In this document: one piece after another, positions 46,630 through 60,437 of the stretch | How positions within the stretch are numbered: position 1 is the first letter of the stretch | Layout: every line of letters begins with the position of its first letter | Source: Henckelia pumila | Taxonomy: Eukaryota > Streptophyta > Magnoliopsida > Lamiales > Gesneriaceae | Length of the DNA: 64,000 nucleotides | Assembly: GCF_033568475.1 (NCBI RefSeq) | Contig: NW_027331831.1 | Coordinates: forward strand, 3,472,001 to 3,536,000 | Direction of reading: 5' to 3' | Program-made: the position numbers and the translations under genes | Notes under the pieces: generated by a model | Told to the model about the DNA's origin: nothing | The model's database searches: none | Seen by the model: the letters and a program-made list of their open reading frames with translations, nothing else

Positions 46630-49600
46630 CACTGTTCATGCCTAACTTGATTATATATGTGCTTCTAGAAGAAGGTAAAAGAAGCATGATTCCTATGTGA
46701 CATGCGATTTATATTGTCGCATCACCCCCAATCATTTAACAAATCAATTATGGGAATGTTTTCAATCACTAAAAAAAATGATTATTAGATTTTGGTTTTA
46801 AAAATAATCACTTCTGTGTGTTTATTAAACTCAAATTATGTGTTAGCTTATGTTTAACTTAATTGAAATCCAAAAGCTAGTCATATGGTGATTATGATTC
46901 CAAAAGTGATTCTAATAAAAAAAAAAATCAATGTTAAAATCACTCTAGCACTTATTTATCAAACATTGCCCAACTTTGATTTTTATATTTTCACATTTGT
47001 TTCCAAACACTATCACCTTTTGATTTTTTTTTAACTTTAATTTCTTATAATCTATAAATTTAAAGACTCCTACAAAAGCATAATATTTTGCAAACACTCT
47101 CTAAAAATGACAACAAAAATGTATATATAGTTTTGATAATTTTTCGTTTCCTAAACAAACGAGAACACATTTCAATTATGACAACAATTAATAATCAAAT
47201 TACATACATATTATTCAAAAAACTCACGAGGCATAGGAATTTCAGAATTACACACTATAAAATATTTAATTTTTTTATAAAAAAAGATTAATTAATAAAA
47301 GGTAGAGGCCTCTATATATGGCGTTTTTTTGCAAGCTAGCTAGCTGATCAGATGTCCAAGCATCGGAAGACATGGTCCACCAATGAAGAAGCAAAATCTG
47401 ATAATTTCTAGTCTTTAATTTATGGAGTAATCGGTCCCTAGCTGATCCTTACCATGATCATATATTCATGAGATATTAATTACAGACACCATCATGTATA
47501 TATTCTGCATCCACACACATGCATGCACATCATCAACATCACATATGAGGTGTCATCATGTTATTATGTCTGTTTTTCCCAACTTGAGAGTCAACGGGAT
47601 GGGCGACTCTATATATTTTCTTTTAATGTTGTTTATTACTTTATTTATTTGAATTTCTGAGGCCCTTCTTTAATACGGAGGCTCCATCGTCATCACTAGG
47701 GGTGGGTTTTCGGTATACCGTAACAAAAATATCGATATAAAAAAAATTCATACTGGTACCGATACCGAAATTTCGAAATTTTGGTATGCAAAAAATCCAT
47801 ATTGATACCGTATAAATACCAAAAAAAAATTTGTTATACCGAAAAAATGTCTATATATCAAAAACATTTCGATACGATATACCAAAAATTCAGTATTTCT
47901 TTTCGGTATCCCAGTCCTAGTCACCACCGCTGACTAGCCAACTTATATGTATATATAAACAAAAGTTTTTGTATTAGGGTACGGTGAGTCCCACGATTAA
48001 AAAAAACCAGAATAAATATATCCTTGTCCAAAAAAAAATTGATGTGACTTCTTTATTCGTCCCCAGTTGTTTTCTTCCCTGGAGGACTCGGTCGAAAGAA
48101 TTATATATATTTTAAATAAATTCGTAACCAGCAACTGTTTTCTTCCCTGGTAATATATTAAAGAGAATTTTAAAAAAATTCGTAATTACCAAGCAAAATG
48201 TACAGTAGTGTTTGTTGAAATTAATTGGTTATAACTTCATCTACATTATGTACGTTTGTGTGATGAAATTGATAGCTTCATATCATGTTGTTATTAATCT
48301 ATTATAACTTCATCTCATATTTAGTACTGATGACAATTTTCTCCATGCGTAAAAATCGAAAAAGTATATGGCTTGGGAGAACTCGCCAATATCCTCATAT
48401 GCACGCTAAAACATCCGTATACGAGATCCTCGTCGTCCCTTGGAAAGAAAAGGAAACTACTCCATCAAGGAATATTGCGCGGCTATCACGTCCCGTTGGG
48501 CTTTCCCTTAGCTTATAATTGATTCCTAACTATATATCATGCATGTAATAAGAATATGTAGTTTACTCATTTTTAAGGATATTGGTAATTAATTTAGTTT
48601 GATTTGTTTTTAAAAACTATGTCATGCATGCATGTATTTAAAATTTTAAAAGAAATTAAAATACAGATTTGTACTGTAGACGTATAATAGGATAATTGAG
48701 TTTTTTTAAAAAACCAATAGGATAATTGAGTTATTATTGGAAATTGTGCATAATTAAGTCCAAGATATAATTTAGTTATGATTGGAAATTGTGTATTAAG
48801 TTCGGAAATTGTGTATTAGGTTCAAAACAAAATGTGAAACATTATAGATAAATTTCATAGGATGAGGGTGAGGAAGTTCAAAATGTTAAAGAAGCAAATA
48901 TTTAGATCAAACTTAAAATTTTCATAAACATGATATAATTTGGACGGATATATACTACACTAGTGAGCTTTAATTTTTATATGAAAAATTTTAATTTTTG
49001 GTTCGTCATGTTAATATTACTAAATTAATTTATAACAATATATATATATATATATATATTTATGTGATAACAAATGATATATATGTGACACAGTAATTGA
49101 TAAATTTATTACTGGTAATTCATAATAATTTTTGTTTTTTTTATTTTTAAAACCAAATTAATTACCTGCTAACCTAAAATTTAGATGTGGCCACTGCATG
49201 TGCAACAGACAACCCAAAAGGTTGAAAAGGTGAGTGATTTATTAATTGAACATTAATTGAGTGAGCTCCTGACATAAAAAAAATACAGTGCATTTAATTT
49301 TACGCGATAAATAATTATTTCTTGAAGTTTTAAATTTTCTAAATTTACAGGTTGGCAAATTGGCGGTATTACAAAATAATAATTTGTGCTCGTATCGTGA
49401 AGAAAAAGTTGATTGTAATAAGAAGAAATTTAATCCTTATGATAAAAACTAAAAATCTAAACTTATTGTTGTATAAAAGTTAAAGTTCTTTCTTTCAAAA
49501 AAAAAAAGAAAGTTCTATGTTAAATTTTTTCAATATTTAGAATACTAAAACTACAACTTTAGTAATTCTTTTTTTAAAAAAATTAATAATGCAAAGCAAA

Positions 49601-50591
49601 TATTATCAAGTTTAAAATTAGAAATTAAAGGATATAATAAAACATTCTTGTTAATTACATGTTTATTAAATTTAGATATTTTTTATATTATGCTTGTGGT
49701 TTTTTTATATATACAATTCAAACTAATTATTGATTAAATTGCTGCTGAAAGCTTTGAAGTATCAATGTATATTAGCGAATAACTATTGAAACATCGACAT
49801 TCTATTTAAAAGTTAGGAGCTGGGTAAAAGTTAACGTTTTGTTGAACACTGAAACATTTAAATAAATCTAATTAATATATTCATTCCGTACTAATTTATT
49901 ATTTTCTAGTTTTCTGGAATAGTGGTACAATTTTAACAGTTTGATATATTCGAAATTTAGTGAGCTAGTATCCCGAATATCAAATTCAAAACCTCTAAAA
50001 GTTGATTATTGGCATGTTTTTTAATGTTTTAAATCGTTGAATTATGTTTTCTAAAATATTATAAATTTTATTGATATCATGTGATTTTCAGTATAAAGTT
50101 GGTTGTTACGTCATTAATAAGAAGCATGCATGAATCTCACAAATGTAGTTAGCGCTCATTTTTTAAAAAAATAAAATAAAGAAATTTAGAAATTTTAGAA
50201 ATCGTGAAACCAATTTCCAACAAAAAAAAATAATATTTTTTATGTCAAAATATTTTTTCTCATTATATATATAGATTGAGTTAATTTATTTCACAAATAT
50301 AAATTTAAAAAAAAAACATTTAATTTTTATTTAATATAATTTAACAGTGAGAAGTACTGTACCAGCCCCCACCGTCTGACCTATGCTCCGTCTGTTATTA
50401 CAGATCAGTGATCAGTCAAAACCAAACTACTATTAATGCATTGTCTGGTAAAAAAATAAATAAAAAAATAGAAATTTAAAAATGGTAAATTTGTGCAATT
50501 GATTTCAAATTATCTGTAATTTTGATCGGATGAATGCCACGTAATATTTGTTAAAAAAAAATGAACCATGCAACAATTACATATATATGAA
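46630..50591. other. Gene-free AT-rich spacer
   Basis: It contains a second hAT MITE (47697-47919), GCTAGCTAGCTGATC at 47335-47350, TA runs near 49039-49060 and many A/T tracts. I see no gene or RNA gene. Confidence 0.5.
47697..47919. mobile_element. hAT-type MITE, second copy (223 bp)
   Basis: Same family as 46185-46621: begins TAGGGGTGGG, continues TTTTCGGTATACCGT, ends TCCCAGTCCTA. Flanks GTCATCAC (47689-47696) and GTCACCAC (47920-47927) are an 8-bp duplication with one mismatch. It is shorter and more diverged inside than the first copy. Confidence 0.85.
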
Positions 50592-53500
50592 TCAACCACT
50601 CGCATTCTTCCATATCTCCTCCAGCTCCCTCGCAAAAGTCTTCTGCCTCCCGACGACTATGGTAATATGATCTTTGTTTTCGACAACTTTAACGTGCGAT
50701 CGCGGGATCCTGGATTTCACGTTGTAACTGCATTCGACTGGGATCAGCTCGTCGTCTTCGCCGTGATATATGTTGATGTCGCATTTGAGCGTATTCTTAA
50801 CCTCGTCCAAGTATCCTTCCATCTTCGCCGCCGCGCCACAGATTATGTTGTGTAGCGTAAGCCACGCCGCGGTGTGTGTGTGACAGAAAAATCCCTCGAT
50901 CAAGTATGTTCTGATCCTGGATCGATACATTATATATATTTTCAACACTCGTGTGAGAAAATGTTCACGATCACTTTTTTTTTTAGTATTTACAAACATT
51001 ACTCGTGACATGATATAAATATATCATTACGTCACGTGCTACATTATTTTTCTAACCTTTTCTTAATTATTAATTTTTTTTTCTTTTTTTCAAATAACAG
51101 AGAACTCTATTCCAACTGTCCCAATTAAAATTATTACTTGGTCCCGGAACCCGACATTAAAATTCTCGAGAAATAAAAATGTGACACTTGTTTTAGTTCA
51201 TAACATATTTTTGGCATTACATGATATCACATTTTTTTCTTTTATGTTCAAATGAAATGCAATTCCCAAACTATACGTGTAGCTTAGGTTACACTCGCTC
51301 CCCACTTGTCATAAATTAATTTGGTGATTAATATTGTTTATTAGCCACATATTATTTGGAATCACTTTTCAATTTGTGGCTTAAATAAATCAAGATTTAT
51401 TACTATTTCAAAAGATCTAAAATGGAAGAAAGTAACAATTCACGAGTTCAGGTTCAGTTGGTGGGGTATTTATTTTTGTGTGGACCGTGGAAAAATTGGA
51501 GTCATTTACTCCATTACCATACAAGTTTATTCTAAAATTCCGAAATAAATTTACGACCTTACTTTCTATATTGGGCCATGAGTTGTCTCGTAAAATATTT
51601 TAAAACAATTAAAGCTAATATTAAAAAATAATAATTAATTATCTAAAAAAATTCGTGGATGCAGATAAATGTAGGAGCTAGTATTATATATGGAGATTGA
51701 ATTTCATGACGAGAGATGTGACCTCATACCAATTATTTTGTATATTGATTATGCATATTAAACAGTTTAATTTACCTATTACAACATGGAATGCCAAGAA
51801 ACTAATGATCCCTATATTTTTGTAGGAGTTAATGCATTACTTAAATAGATATTTTTTCTCCGATATTGAATTGAATTGTTAGGATGAATTCACGCACCAT
51901 ATTAAAACTATTCGCGCTCCAAGAATTAAAATTTTCCATAAAAATGAGAAAATTATGGATGACATACGCACGTGATACATTTATTATCCTTCGGAGTCTT
52001 AAAAATTTAATGTAATGAAAATTAGTAGAGTTTGGGAATATAATTATTTAGAGCTTTTTTATATAAAATAATATATAATAGCAAAATATAGAGTTAAAAA
52101 TGCGTGAATTAAAAGTAGTGCACTAACTTTAAGAGCATGGCACGTGATACTCACGGTAATAATGTGCGCGTGGGAAAGTTAGCTGTACAATACCTGTTCC
52201 GGGTGATCAATTTAGTGAGGAAATCCCAGAGACGGTGGTTTCTGGCCAGGAGAATACAGACGGTGCGGCTGAGGTGCTCGTACCAGCAAGCGACCGACGC
52301 GCCAAATGATATGAGTGGCCACACGCGCCGTGGGGCCACTTTCCTCATGGTGTACTGTGCTGGCTGCTCTCCCTTTGGAGCTGGAAAATATGGCTGCCAA
52401 TATATATATATATATTTTTTCAACCAATTTGCAAAACATAAATATCAACAGGAAAATGATGGACGGATGCCATTTAATGAAATAATAACGAAACTACATG
52501 CAATTAATGACGAAATCCGTGGTAGCCCTATGTTATTGCCCCTTATATCCAAATACAATTTAGTGGGCTTCTATACATCATCTAAATAATAATAATAATA
52601 ATAATAATAAGCCACCCATTTTTCTTCTTGTGTAATATAAGATTTATTCTGGCGTAAAAGAGCATTGATGCTAAATAAATAATATCTGATTGATTCATTA
52701 ATCTCAAACGAAAATAGGACTCACAAAAAAATCCAAATTAGTGGACGAAAACCAAAATTAGACTATTCACAATATTATAAAAAAAAAATGCAAATTTGGT
52801 CATGTGTGACACTTTGCGATTTTGGTCATTTATGTTTTCATATTTCAATTTTAATCATGTATGTTTCGATTTTTGACAATTTCGGTTATTTTTATTCGAA
52901 AATGCTTACGTGGCACTGTACACGTCAGCTTCACATCAGCACTGAATTGATGCCACGTCAGCACGACGTCGGAAAAAGGACTAAAATTGGCAAAAAAAAA
53001 AATAAAGATAGCAGACTAAAATTGAAATTTAAAAATATAAAAAACTAAAATCGCAAAGTGGCAAACATACATGGCCAAAAAAACAATTTTTCCTATTATA
53101 AATTCCAAATGAGATCAACTCAAGAGAGTAAAATTGTATTTTCCCCTCATCAGTTGGAAAATCGAAACATAACATTGGACATATTTTAAAATGTATTTAT
53201 GAAGCTCTCCATATTTAAAATCACACTCTTAATAAAAAAAATCAAACCCGCAAATATAAACCCAAAGATAGAATTCTTAATTTCAACGGGAATTCAAAAT
53301 CCTAGCTAGATAGATGAACCCTCTTCAAGCATCCAACGCCCCTAGAGTTCTTGACAGCCACTAAGTCATAAATAAGCTATCTGCCCATCGTGCAAGAATT
53401 AATTTTAAGCTCTTATTACGTTCAAATCACGTTAGCATTACGGATACATTAAATTTTTTTTTTAAAAAAATAAAAAGATCATTATATAAATATTAGGTCT

Positions 53501-54478
53501 AGTTAATTAATTACCGGAGCAAGCAACGTCAATGACTTGACGGAGGCGGGATGCTTGACAGCAAGTGCAAGAGCCAAAATGCAACCCAAAGAATGTGCCA
53601 CGATGTGGAAAGATTTCACATTGTATGGTTCAAGAACAGATCTTTCGATCATCTCCAAATGTTCCCTCAGAGTGTACAAAGAATCATTCGGTTTCGGGCT
53701 CCTCCCGAAACCAAGCAAATCCACTGCAAGTAATCTGTACTTTGATTTCGTATCCTTTGAGAAGTTTGGGTACAATGTTTCCGTCCAAAACGCTGATGAT
53801 GATATGAATCCATGTATGAACAACACATTTTCTTGCACGTTTTCTGGGTTTTTTTGTTACCATGAACAAAAGGGACAGATTATTAAAAAAAATTTGAAAC
53901 ATCGTTTGCAGAAGAAATTAATCAAAGAGTAGTTTTATAAAGGGCATTACGTACATACCTTTGGGTTCATCAACTTTTACATAGAGTGTGTTTTTACTAG
54001 AAGTCATCCAAGAAGTGCAAGTCTTGCAATCGCAATCGGACCACCTTGGAATAGGGAACGGCTGCTTCGGACCATTGACGACTCTCTCTTGCAGCATTCG
54101 GACACTGGTCGGGTTAACCGTGTACGCGGCCCCGGCTCGTCTGTTGGGCTTTTTCGAGGGATGTACGATGCTAGACTTGGATATGTGGGACATCAACGAG
54201 GGGCGTGTGTAGAGGGTGTCGGAGATTTCTTCGAGTTGAAGTTTGTTCCAATAATTAGTTAAATGAAGTGTATTTCTCGACTCCCTTTGCTCCGATACTA
54301 AGATCTTGCCACTGTAAGATGTGATGGCTTCTTTCGCTGGCAAGCAGTAACAAGGCTTGAATTCTGCTTCCATGAAGAAATCAGCCATTTTGTACACGTA
54401 ACACATCACGAAATCTAAGAGGTCTAGCAGAGTGAACACTAGAAAACTCAATATTTCGTTCAAGAATCTGCCTGACAT
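50592..54478 (-). CDS. BDG: BODYGUARD-like alpha/beta hydrolase, 457 aa
   Basis: Four exons on the minus strand: 54478-53959, 53843-53515, 52393-52194, 50916-50592 (1374 nt, in frame). I chose the start MSGRFLNEILSF because it matches family length; an upstream in-frame Met at 54514 would add 12 residues. An N-terminal hydrophobic segment (residues ~8-25) is followed by EAEFKPCYC, DTLYTRPSL, PRWSDCDCKTCTSW, then the hydrolase domain: ENVLFIHGFISSSAFWTET (179-197), DLLGFGRSPKPNDSLY, nucleophile elbow AHSLG (Ser258), acid in GEDDELIPVE (D404/D405) and His433 in KDHITIVVG. All three catalytic residues are present. Arabidopsis BODYGUARD proteins are outer epidermal wall proteins needed for cuticle and cutin formation; the biochemical substrate is unsettled. 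Introns 2 and 3 exceed 1.1 kb, and intron 2 carries a foldback element. Confidence 0.95.
52585..52610. repeat. AAT trinucleotide microsatellite in BDG intron 2
   Basis: About eight uninterrupted AAT units. Confidence 0.9.
52783..53093. mobile_element. Mutator-like foldback MITE in BDG intron 2 (311 bp)
   Basis: The arms share CACTTTGCGATTTTGGTC-type blocks in inverted order; the right end read inward is GGAAAAATTGTTTTTTTGGC. The centre is rich in ACGTCAGC and its complement. Flanks TATTATAAAA (52773-52782) and TATTATAAAT (53094-53103) are a 10-bp duplication with one mismatch. It is built like the elements at 20128-21418 and 41261-41580. Confidence 0.85.
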
Positions 54479-56222
54479 TGTCAAAAAAGATTTGATTTTG
54501 TCCTTGGTTCCCATTCTTTCACTCCACATACAACCGATCACTAAAAACAAGAACCACTGAGGACTCGATATATAGCGAGAAAGTGGAAGAAGCAAGATTA
54601 ACAAATATTGTTCATGGAGGAATAATTCTGGTGAAGGGTCTCATTGGGGTGTAATTCATATTCAAGGACTGATCCATATATGCCCTCAATAGTTCGAGTG
54701 GAAGATCAAGAAACAGAAGATGGGGTCTCGCAGCCTATTTTTGTCAAGAGACAAATTATAGGACAAGAAACCAACTCCAGATTTTGCACAATAGCTAACT
54801 TCTGTGTTATTTGGGGAAAAAAAATCTTGAAATTTTTTCGAGGGAGAGCTAGGAAATAAAATGCGAGCCGGAAGGGGTCTTTTTAGACGCGTACACTAAG
54901 GTAAGAGAAAGTAAATGAATTCTCTTTGTTACATTAAACTCGGTTTGCTGGGAAGGGGAGAAAGGTTGGTGGTAGTTGAAATATTAGTAACAGCAAACAA
55001 GCTACGTGAATTTATATATCCTCCCCATTTTCAAAGCATTGCTAATTCTGTTTACATATATAGTACTGGTGTATCATAGTGTTTGTGAAGATGGAATTTT
55101 ACACTTCTTTTTTGTGAAGAACATATATATGATTTTGTTTGTGTTGATAATTAATTTTATATCCGTCACCTAGAAGCTATCATTATGTGATTTTATTGTG
55201 CTGCAACCACTTCTTTTAAGTCAAACAAGATAGATAAATAAAAGACATTAAAATGGATCGATCATTTCAATTCCCAACTTCGATACAAAAACTTTACTGC
55301 ATATTAAAAAGTGGTCATGCTATGCATAAGTACTAGAAGAGTATGTTTGAGGTCATAAATTTTATCAGCGGCTCTTAATTATATCACAATCAGTACGCGA
55401 AAACATATTTCACATGCTATATTTTAATTAGACAACTAACGCTTGTACTTTACTTGGGCATTCATGAGTACTGTAGTAATTCAATTCAAACATAAAAACG
55501 ATACGAAGAGTATATCATCAAGACCTTGATGCATATTTCAAAATTATATCCGGATAAGCTTAAATTTTATAATGTCATTGAAGTAACAATATAAATCGTC
55601 ATCAATGTTGAAGTTTTGCATATTTTTCTCGCATGAAAATACTAGCTAGATGTACAAGCTTATTAGGGATTTTACTATATCTCCTGACAAAATTATTTTA
55701 GTCATTGGATAATCGAGGGCCATAGCTTTCGAACATTAAAAATATCATGTAATTACGGATGCGTTATATTGATGAAATCATAAAAACAATCGTGTAGCAT
55801 TACTTCAAATTAAGGAATTGAATTGGTTGAGACAATCATGTAATTGGGAGATTTGTACTCTAAATTGTAACCAAACCATAATAAATATGAGTGCGAAGAA
55901 ATTCAAAGGCATGATGCCACCGGAACATCTTGCATTTATTTATTTTAGCGAATTGCAACCATCTCTGTTAAGCTGCCAATATTTCAAACGACTACCATCT
56001 TTAGCACATGCAAGAGTAGAAAATATCACACTTTAAATGGAGATTCATCTATATAAAATACTAAGAGTTTTGGCGCACTCGTTCCGTGTATTTATATATA
56101 AAAAAAATATCTTGTATAATTAATATAAAAAAACAAGGGTTTTATATTCTAAAAGATAATATATGTCTAAATAGTTGTATTAATTGGTTTAGATGGTTTT
56201 TATGATATGATAGGAAATATAC

Positions 56223-56228
<6 letters not shown>

Positions 56229-56289
<61 letters not shown>

Positions 56290-56290
56290 A
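56229..56290. repeat. Compound (TA)n(TG)n microsatellite
   Basis: About 20 TA units run directly into about 10 TG units. Confidence 0.95.
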
Positions 56291-57153
56291 TAAAATTTCC
56301 AACTTCTTATCTTTTTATATCATCTCTTAGCTTGTATAGTACATATATGCCTATTCATCCAGCAGAAGAGTGGACTATGAGGACCAATAATAATAATTAT
56401 TATTATTTAAAAATGTGATTAGGCCAATTTAGGTCCGTTTAGCCTTTGTTGCTGCTAGCTATATGTGCGTACATTAATTGTGATAACAGTGTATATATTG
56501 ACAGTAAAAGAAATGTTATTTATTCCATTTTAATTAAATGCATAAGTAATGGGGAAAATTAAAAATAATAATAAATTTGTTATACAGTATATGTCATAAA
56601 TATCCTATATAATTGCTTCTTTCAAAATTGGTGTCGAAACTATTAATTGGATGTTATAAGAAACTTTGTAGATGTTGGCAACGACAAATTATAAACTTTT
56701 CGGAAATTTTTCGAGAGGCTATCGGCGTATGAGAATATATATATTAACTACGCTTTATAAAAATTTTTTCCTGTAATATATAAATAAACCCAATTATCTT
56801 ATCCAAAATGAAATAATAATAATAAATATAAAAAATAAATGGGAAGAATATAAATGCATGGCACCGATGGAGTGCTTGGCCAATTATAGGCAAGGCGTGA
56901 TCCTAAATAAATGGGGCCTTAAAAATTTATAACGACGCGTCGCCAATCGGGTGGTGCGAGACGAGAAACGGGTGGTGAAATTATGAGACTTTGGACTTTG
57001 GAGTCCTTGGACTTGGTCAGCCTAAATAATTATAGTAAATATATTAAATTCAAGAAAAAGTATATTGTTAATTGAATTTTATATAGGTATTTTTTTTTTT
57101 TTTTTTTTGTGGCGAGACATATATTATAATTGAGTCTCAAATTTGAAAATTTT

Positions 57154-58083
57154 GAGGGTTTGATAAATTTATAAAAAGCAGTTATAAGTTTTTTAGAATT
57201 TGTAAGCTATTTTAGGAGCTTATAAAATGTCGGATCTTATTTTAAAAATAAGCTTTTGAAGTATTTGGATGAACTTATTTTAAAAAATTTAAAGATGTTG
57301 ATTTGTTTGATATTATAAAATTTTTTTATTGTTAAAATTACAAAAAAAAAGTATAATACTACAAAAATAATGTAAATACTAATATATATATACAAAAATA
57401 TTGTTAAATTTATCATAAATGTTAAACATATATTAAAAAACTAATTTTCATTTTAATTTAGAAAAAATGATAAACTATGTACAAAAAATGGACATAAAAC
57501 ATGGTGGAAGTTGTTTTGTAGAGCTTATAAGCTCTTTCAATTTGTTTGATAATAATTTGATCAAACAATTTATAAGCGGCCAAAATAAGCTATTTGAGAG
57601 CTTATAAACTGTTTTTTTAAAAAAAGATGGGGTGACCTTATTTTTTTTTTTATAAAAAATCTCATTTTAAAATTTCACTTCTCCAAAAAAGTCTTATGTA
57701 TTTCCATAAATCCTTGTCATGTCCTCAATTTATTAAATATTAAATATTTTTTAAAAATGAAATTTCAAAAATAAATATCAATTTTTCTAAATTTAAAAAT
57801 GAATTTTTTTTTTTTTTGTAATATAGGTTTAATATTTATGATAAAATTTTAAAACTATTTTTAAATAAAATTCATAGTATTATACCCCTTTTGATTATTT
57901 TGACAATAAAAAATCTTATAATGTCAAACACATTAACATATTTAATTTGTTTGAAATAAGTTCATCCAAACACTTTAATAGCTTAATTTTAAAATAAGTC
58001 GTGACAAATTATAAGCTCCTAAATAAGCTTATAAGCTCTAAGAACTTATAAACTATTTTTAATAAGTTTAGTTAAATAACCTC
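57154..58083. mobile_element. Foldback DNA element (~0.93 kb), class unresolved
   Basis: The left arm (GAGGGTTTGATAAA, then AGCTTATAA-type blocks and GTATTTGGATGAACTTATTT) is mirrored on the right (GAGGTTATTTAAC inward, and AAATAAGTTCATCCAAACAC). Arms of about 150 bp are imperfect. No clear target duplication was found and the centre is AT-rich filler. Confidence 0.6.
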
Positions 58084-59220
58084 TTAATCATGTATATGAT
58101 CTATTTGTAATTATAGGATAATTCCCACATAGTATTCTTAAAAATAAATTAAATATTTCTTTATTAGTTAGTTCTCCTCGTGGAGTTATATGTGTAACAC
58201 CCGAAAATTTTAATACGTAAATTCGCATGCATAATTAGGGAAAATAATTATTTAAAAATTTATATTTGGTTTAAATGACATTTATGTGTTATTATGTGAA
58301 TTATATGCATGATTTAAAATTTATTTTAGCATTTAACCCGTAATTATTGTATTTTTAGATTTTTGAGTAAATAAGTTATTTGATCGCGTAGACGGGACCG
58401 TGGACGGACGAGATACCAAAATTTTTAACCAAAAATATTTTATGAGTTTATGAGCCTTAAAATAATATTTTAAGGTATTTTGTCAAGAAAATTTTAGTAT
58501 TTAATTATATATTTATTTAGGGGTTTATTTTTAGCCAAAATAAGTCATTTTATTGACTTTTATTAATATTTAAAAATCTCTTAAGTCTTAATTTCGGGAT
58601 AATGGTTTTTAGTATCAGATTATTATTATTTTTAAGAGTTTTAAAGATTTTTCTTAAGGTATAATATCTTTATTTTGAGTAATATCTATTATTAATATAT
58701 TATTTACCCAAAATTTAAACCTAAAACACTCCCTAATCTATTCCAAACCCCATCAGACGCCTCCACCCTTTTCTTCAACCCCTTTTCACGCCTCTTAGCA
58801 GAAAACTCATCCCCCATAGCCGATCAAGCTCTAGTTTTGAAGATTTTGGTTCGTTCGTCGTCCCGGGGACCCGTATACGCATCCATTTTCGTCAATCAAT
58901 TAAAAAGGCATGTTTAATTCCTTTCCTTTACCACCATATAAGCTACTACTCACGTTTTTATAAGAATGTATGAGTTTGACACTGATTTTTATGAGTTCAT
59001 GCAAGAATTTAATGGTTTTTCCTTTGATTCATGAGTTTGCTCTTGTTTGATGCATGTTCATCACGTTTTTATGGTATGGGTTCAAACCAACTGCTGGTCC
59101 ATGGTTCAGAGGGTGAGTAAGGGTCCCTAGGGTAGAGCTAAGTCGGGATTTGAAGCTGGGGTAGGCTAAAATCGAAGATGGAGTTTTCTGCACACGATCG
59201 CAGATTAGGGTTTTGGGGAA

Positions 59221-59690
59221 GAGAGCTTCGTCCTCCTTCCTCAGACCACGACTTGGGGTAAAGCTTGTTGGGTTAGAACCTCCTAGATGTTTTCTAAGTT
59301 TTTTAAGTGGTTTCACGGTCTTTGGTTGTCGGAGGAAGCCGCACGAACAAAAGTTTGGCGACTGCTCAGTCTGCGCGCGAGGAGGAGGAAGGCATCTGGT
59401 GCAGAGCTTCGTTCTCACACCTCAGGCAATGGTTTGGGATGAGGTCTGATGGGTTTGAACCCCATAGATGTTTTCTAGGATTGAGAAGTGGTTTCATGGA
59501 AAAATATGGCCGGAGTAGGGAGAACGATCAGATTTACGGAAGCCGCTCAGGGTTGGACGCGAGCTGGGAGAACAGCCTGTTGCAGGGCTTTGTTCTCCTT
59601 CCTCGAACCACCGTTTGGGCTGATTTTTAGCTTGATGGAAACGTCTTGATGTTAGCTAAGTGCTAGAAGTGGTTTTATGGTCAAATATTG
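59221..59690. repeat. Imperfect ~183-bp triplication within the solo LTR
   Basis: Blocks starting AGAGCTTCGTCCTCCTTCCT (59221), AGAGCTTCGTTCTCACACCT (59403) and AGGGCTTTGTTCTCCTTCCT (59586) each continue to an AAGTGGTTTYAYGG motif. The spacing is about 182-183 bp. Confidence 0.75.
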
Positions 59691-60437
59691 TCTGATCAGA
59701 GAGAAAGAAAGGAATTAGTACAGCTGCACGGAGTTGGTTCTGTGCAGAAATATGCTTGGGTTAAGTTTTGAACTTCTGGGTTTTATTTCGGGCTGGGCTT
59801 GGGCTGGGTGGTCCGGGTTGGGTCTGTGTTATTATGGATCGGGTTAGTAGGGTCCGGGTTCGGGTTAGGTGGGCCGGGCTCGGGTATTTTAATTTTTAAG
59901 TAATTAAGAGTTTAATTGGTTTTTGGGCCAGTTTAATGTTTAAAAAATTATTTGGGATTCCAAATAATTTTATTTGGGCCTTAAATATTTATTTAAGTTA
60001 GTCCAATGATTTTTATGGGTTTGGGAGCCCATGAGAATTTTTGGGCCAGTAAGTGGATTTTTGGGCCAGTCTAGAGTTTTATTGGGTTTAATTAAGTTAG
60101 TGAGCTTAAATATTTTTATTTAGGCCCAGTTAAGTTTAGTTAAGTTATTTGGGCTAAAATATGATAATAGGGCTTTTATTTAAGTTTAATGGGCTTTGAG
60201 TGTGTGGTCAGCAGTCTGGACCAACCCATGAAAATTAACTAAGTCCGGAATATATATTTAATTCTTTTTTTATGCATGAAGTTTATTTTAAGTATAAGTA
60301 TATTTATTATTAAAATTAATTAAATATATATTACGGACATATTTTAAGTGCATGCATACATGAAATATTTTATGATGTGTTTATGATTAAGAATTGAGCA
60401 TGAAAAATATTTTTATGGAAATTGAAGTGGTGTGACA

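Larger units (their letters stand above)
54479..58192. other. BDG upstream region and spacer
   Basis: 54479-54900 should hold the BDG promoter and leader (minus strand). The rest has no gene that I can support. A compound TA/TG microsatellite lies at 56229-56290 and a foldback element at 57154-58083. Confidence 0.5.

Noticed and set aside
46171-46645. Overlapping frames of 128 and 151 codons rich in Tyr, Arg and Ile
   Set aside because: They only translate the CGGTATACCG repeat body of the hAT MITE in different frames.
50568-50855. 95-codon plus-strand frame
   Set aside because: Antisense of the last BODYGUARD exon, which carries the catalytic Asp/His motifs on the minus strand.
59029-59630. 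Frames of 78-129 codons on both strands
   Set aside because: They lie inside the solo LTR, overlap each other on opposite strands and match no protein family.
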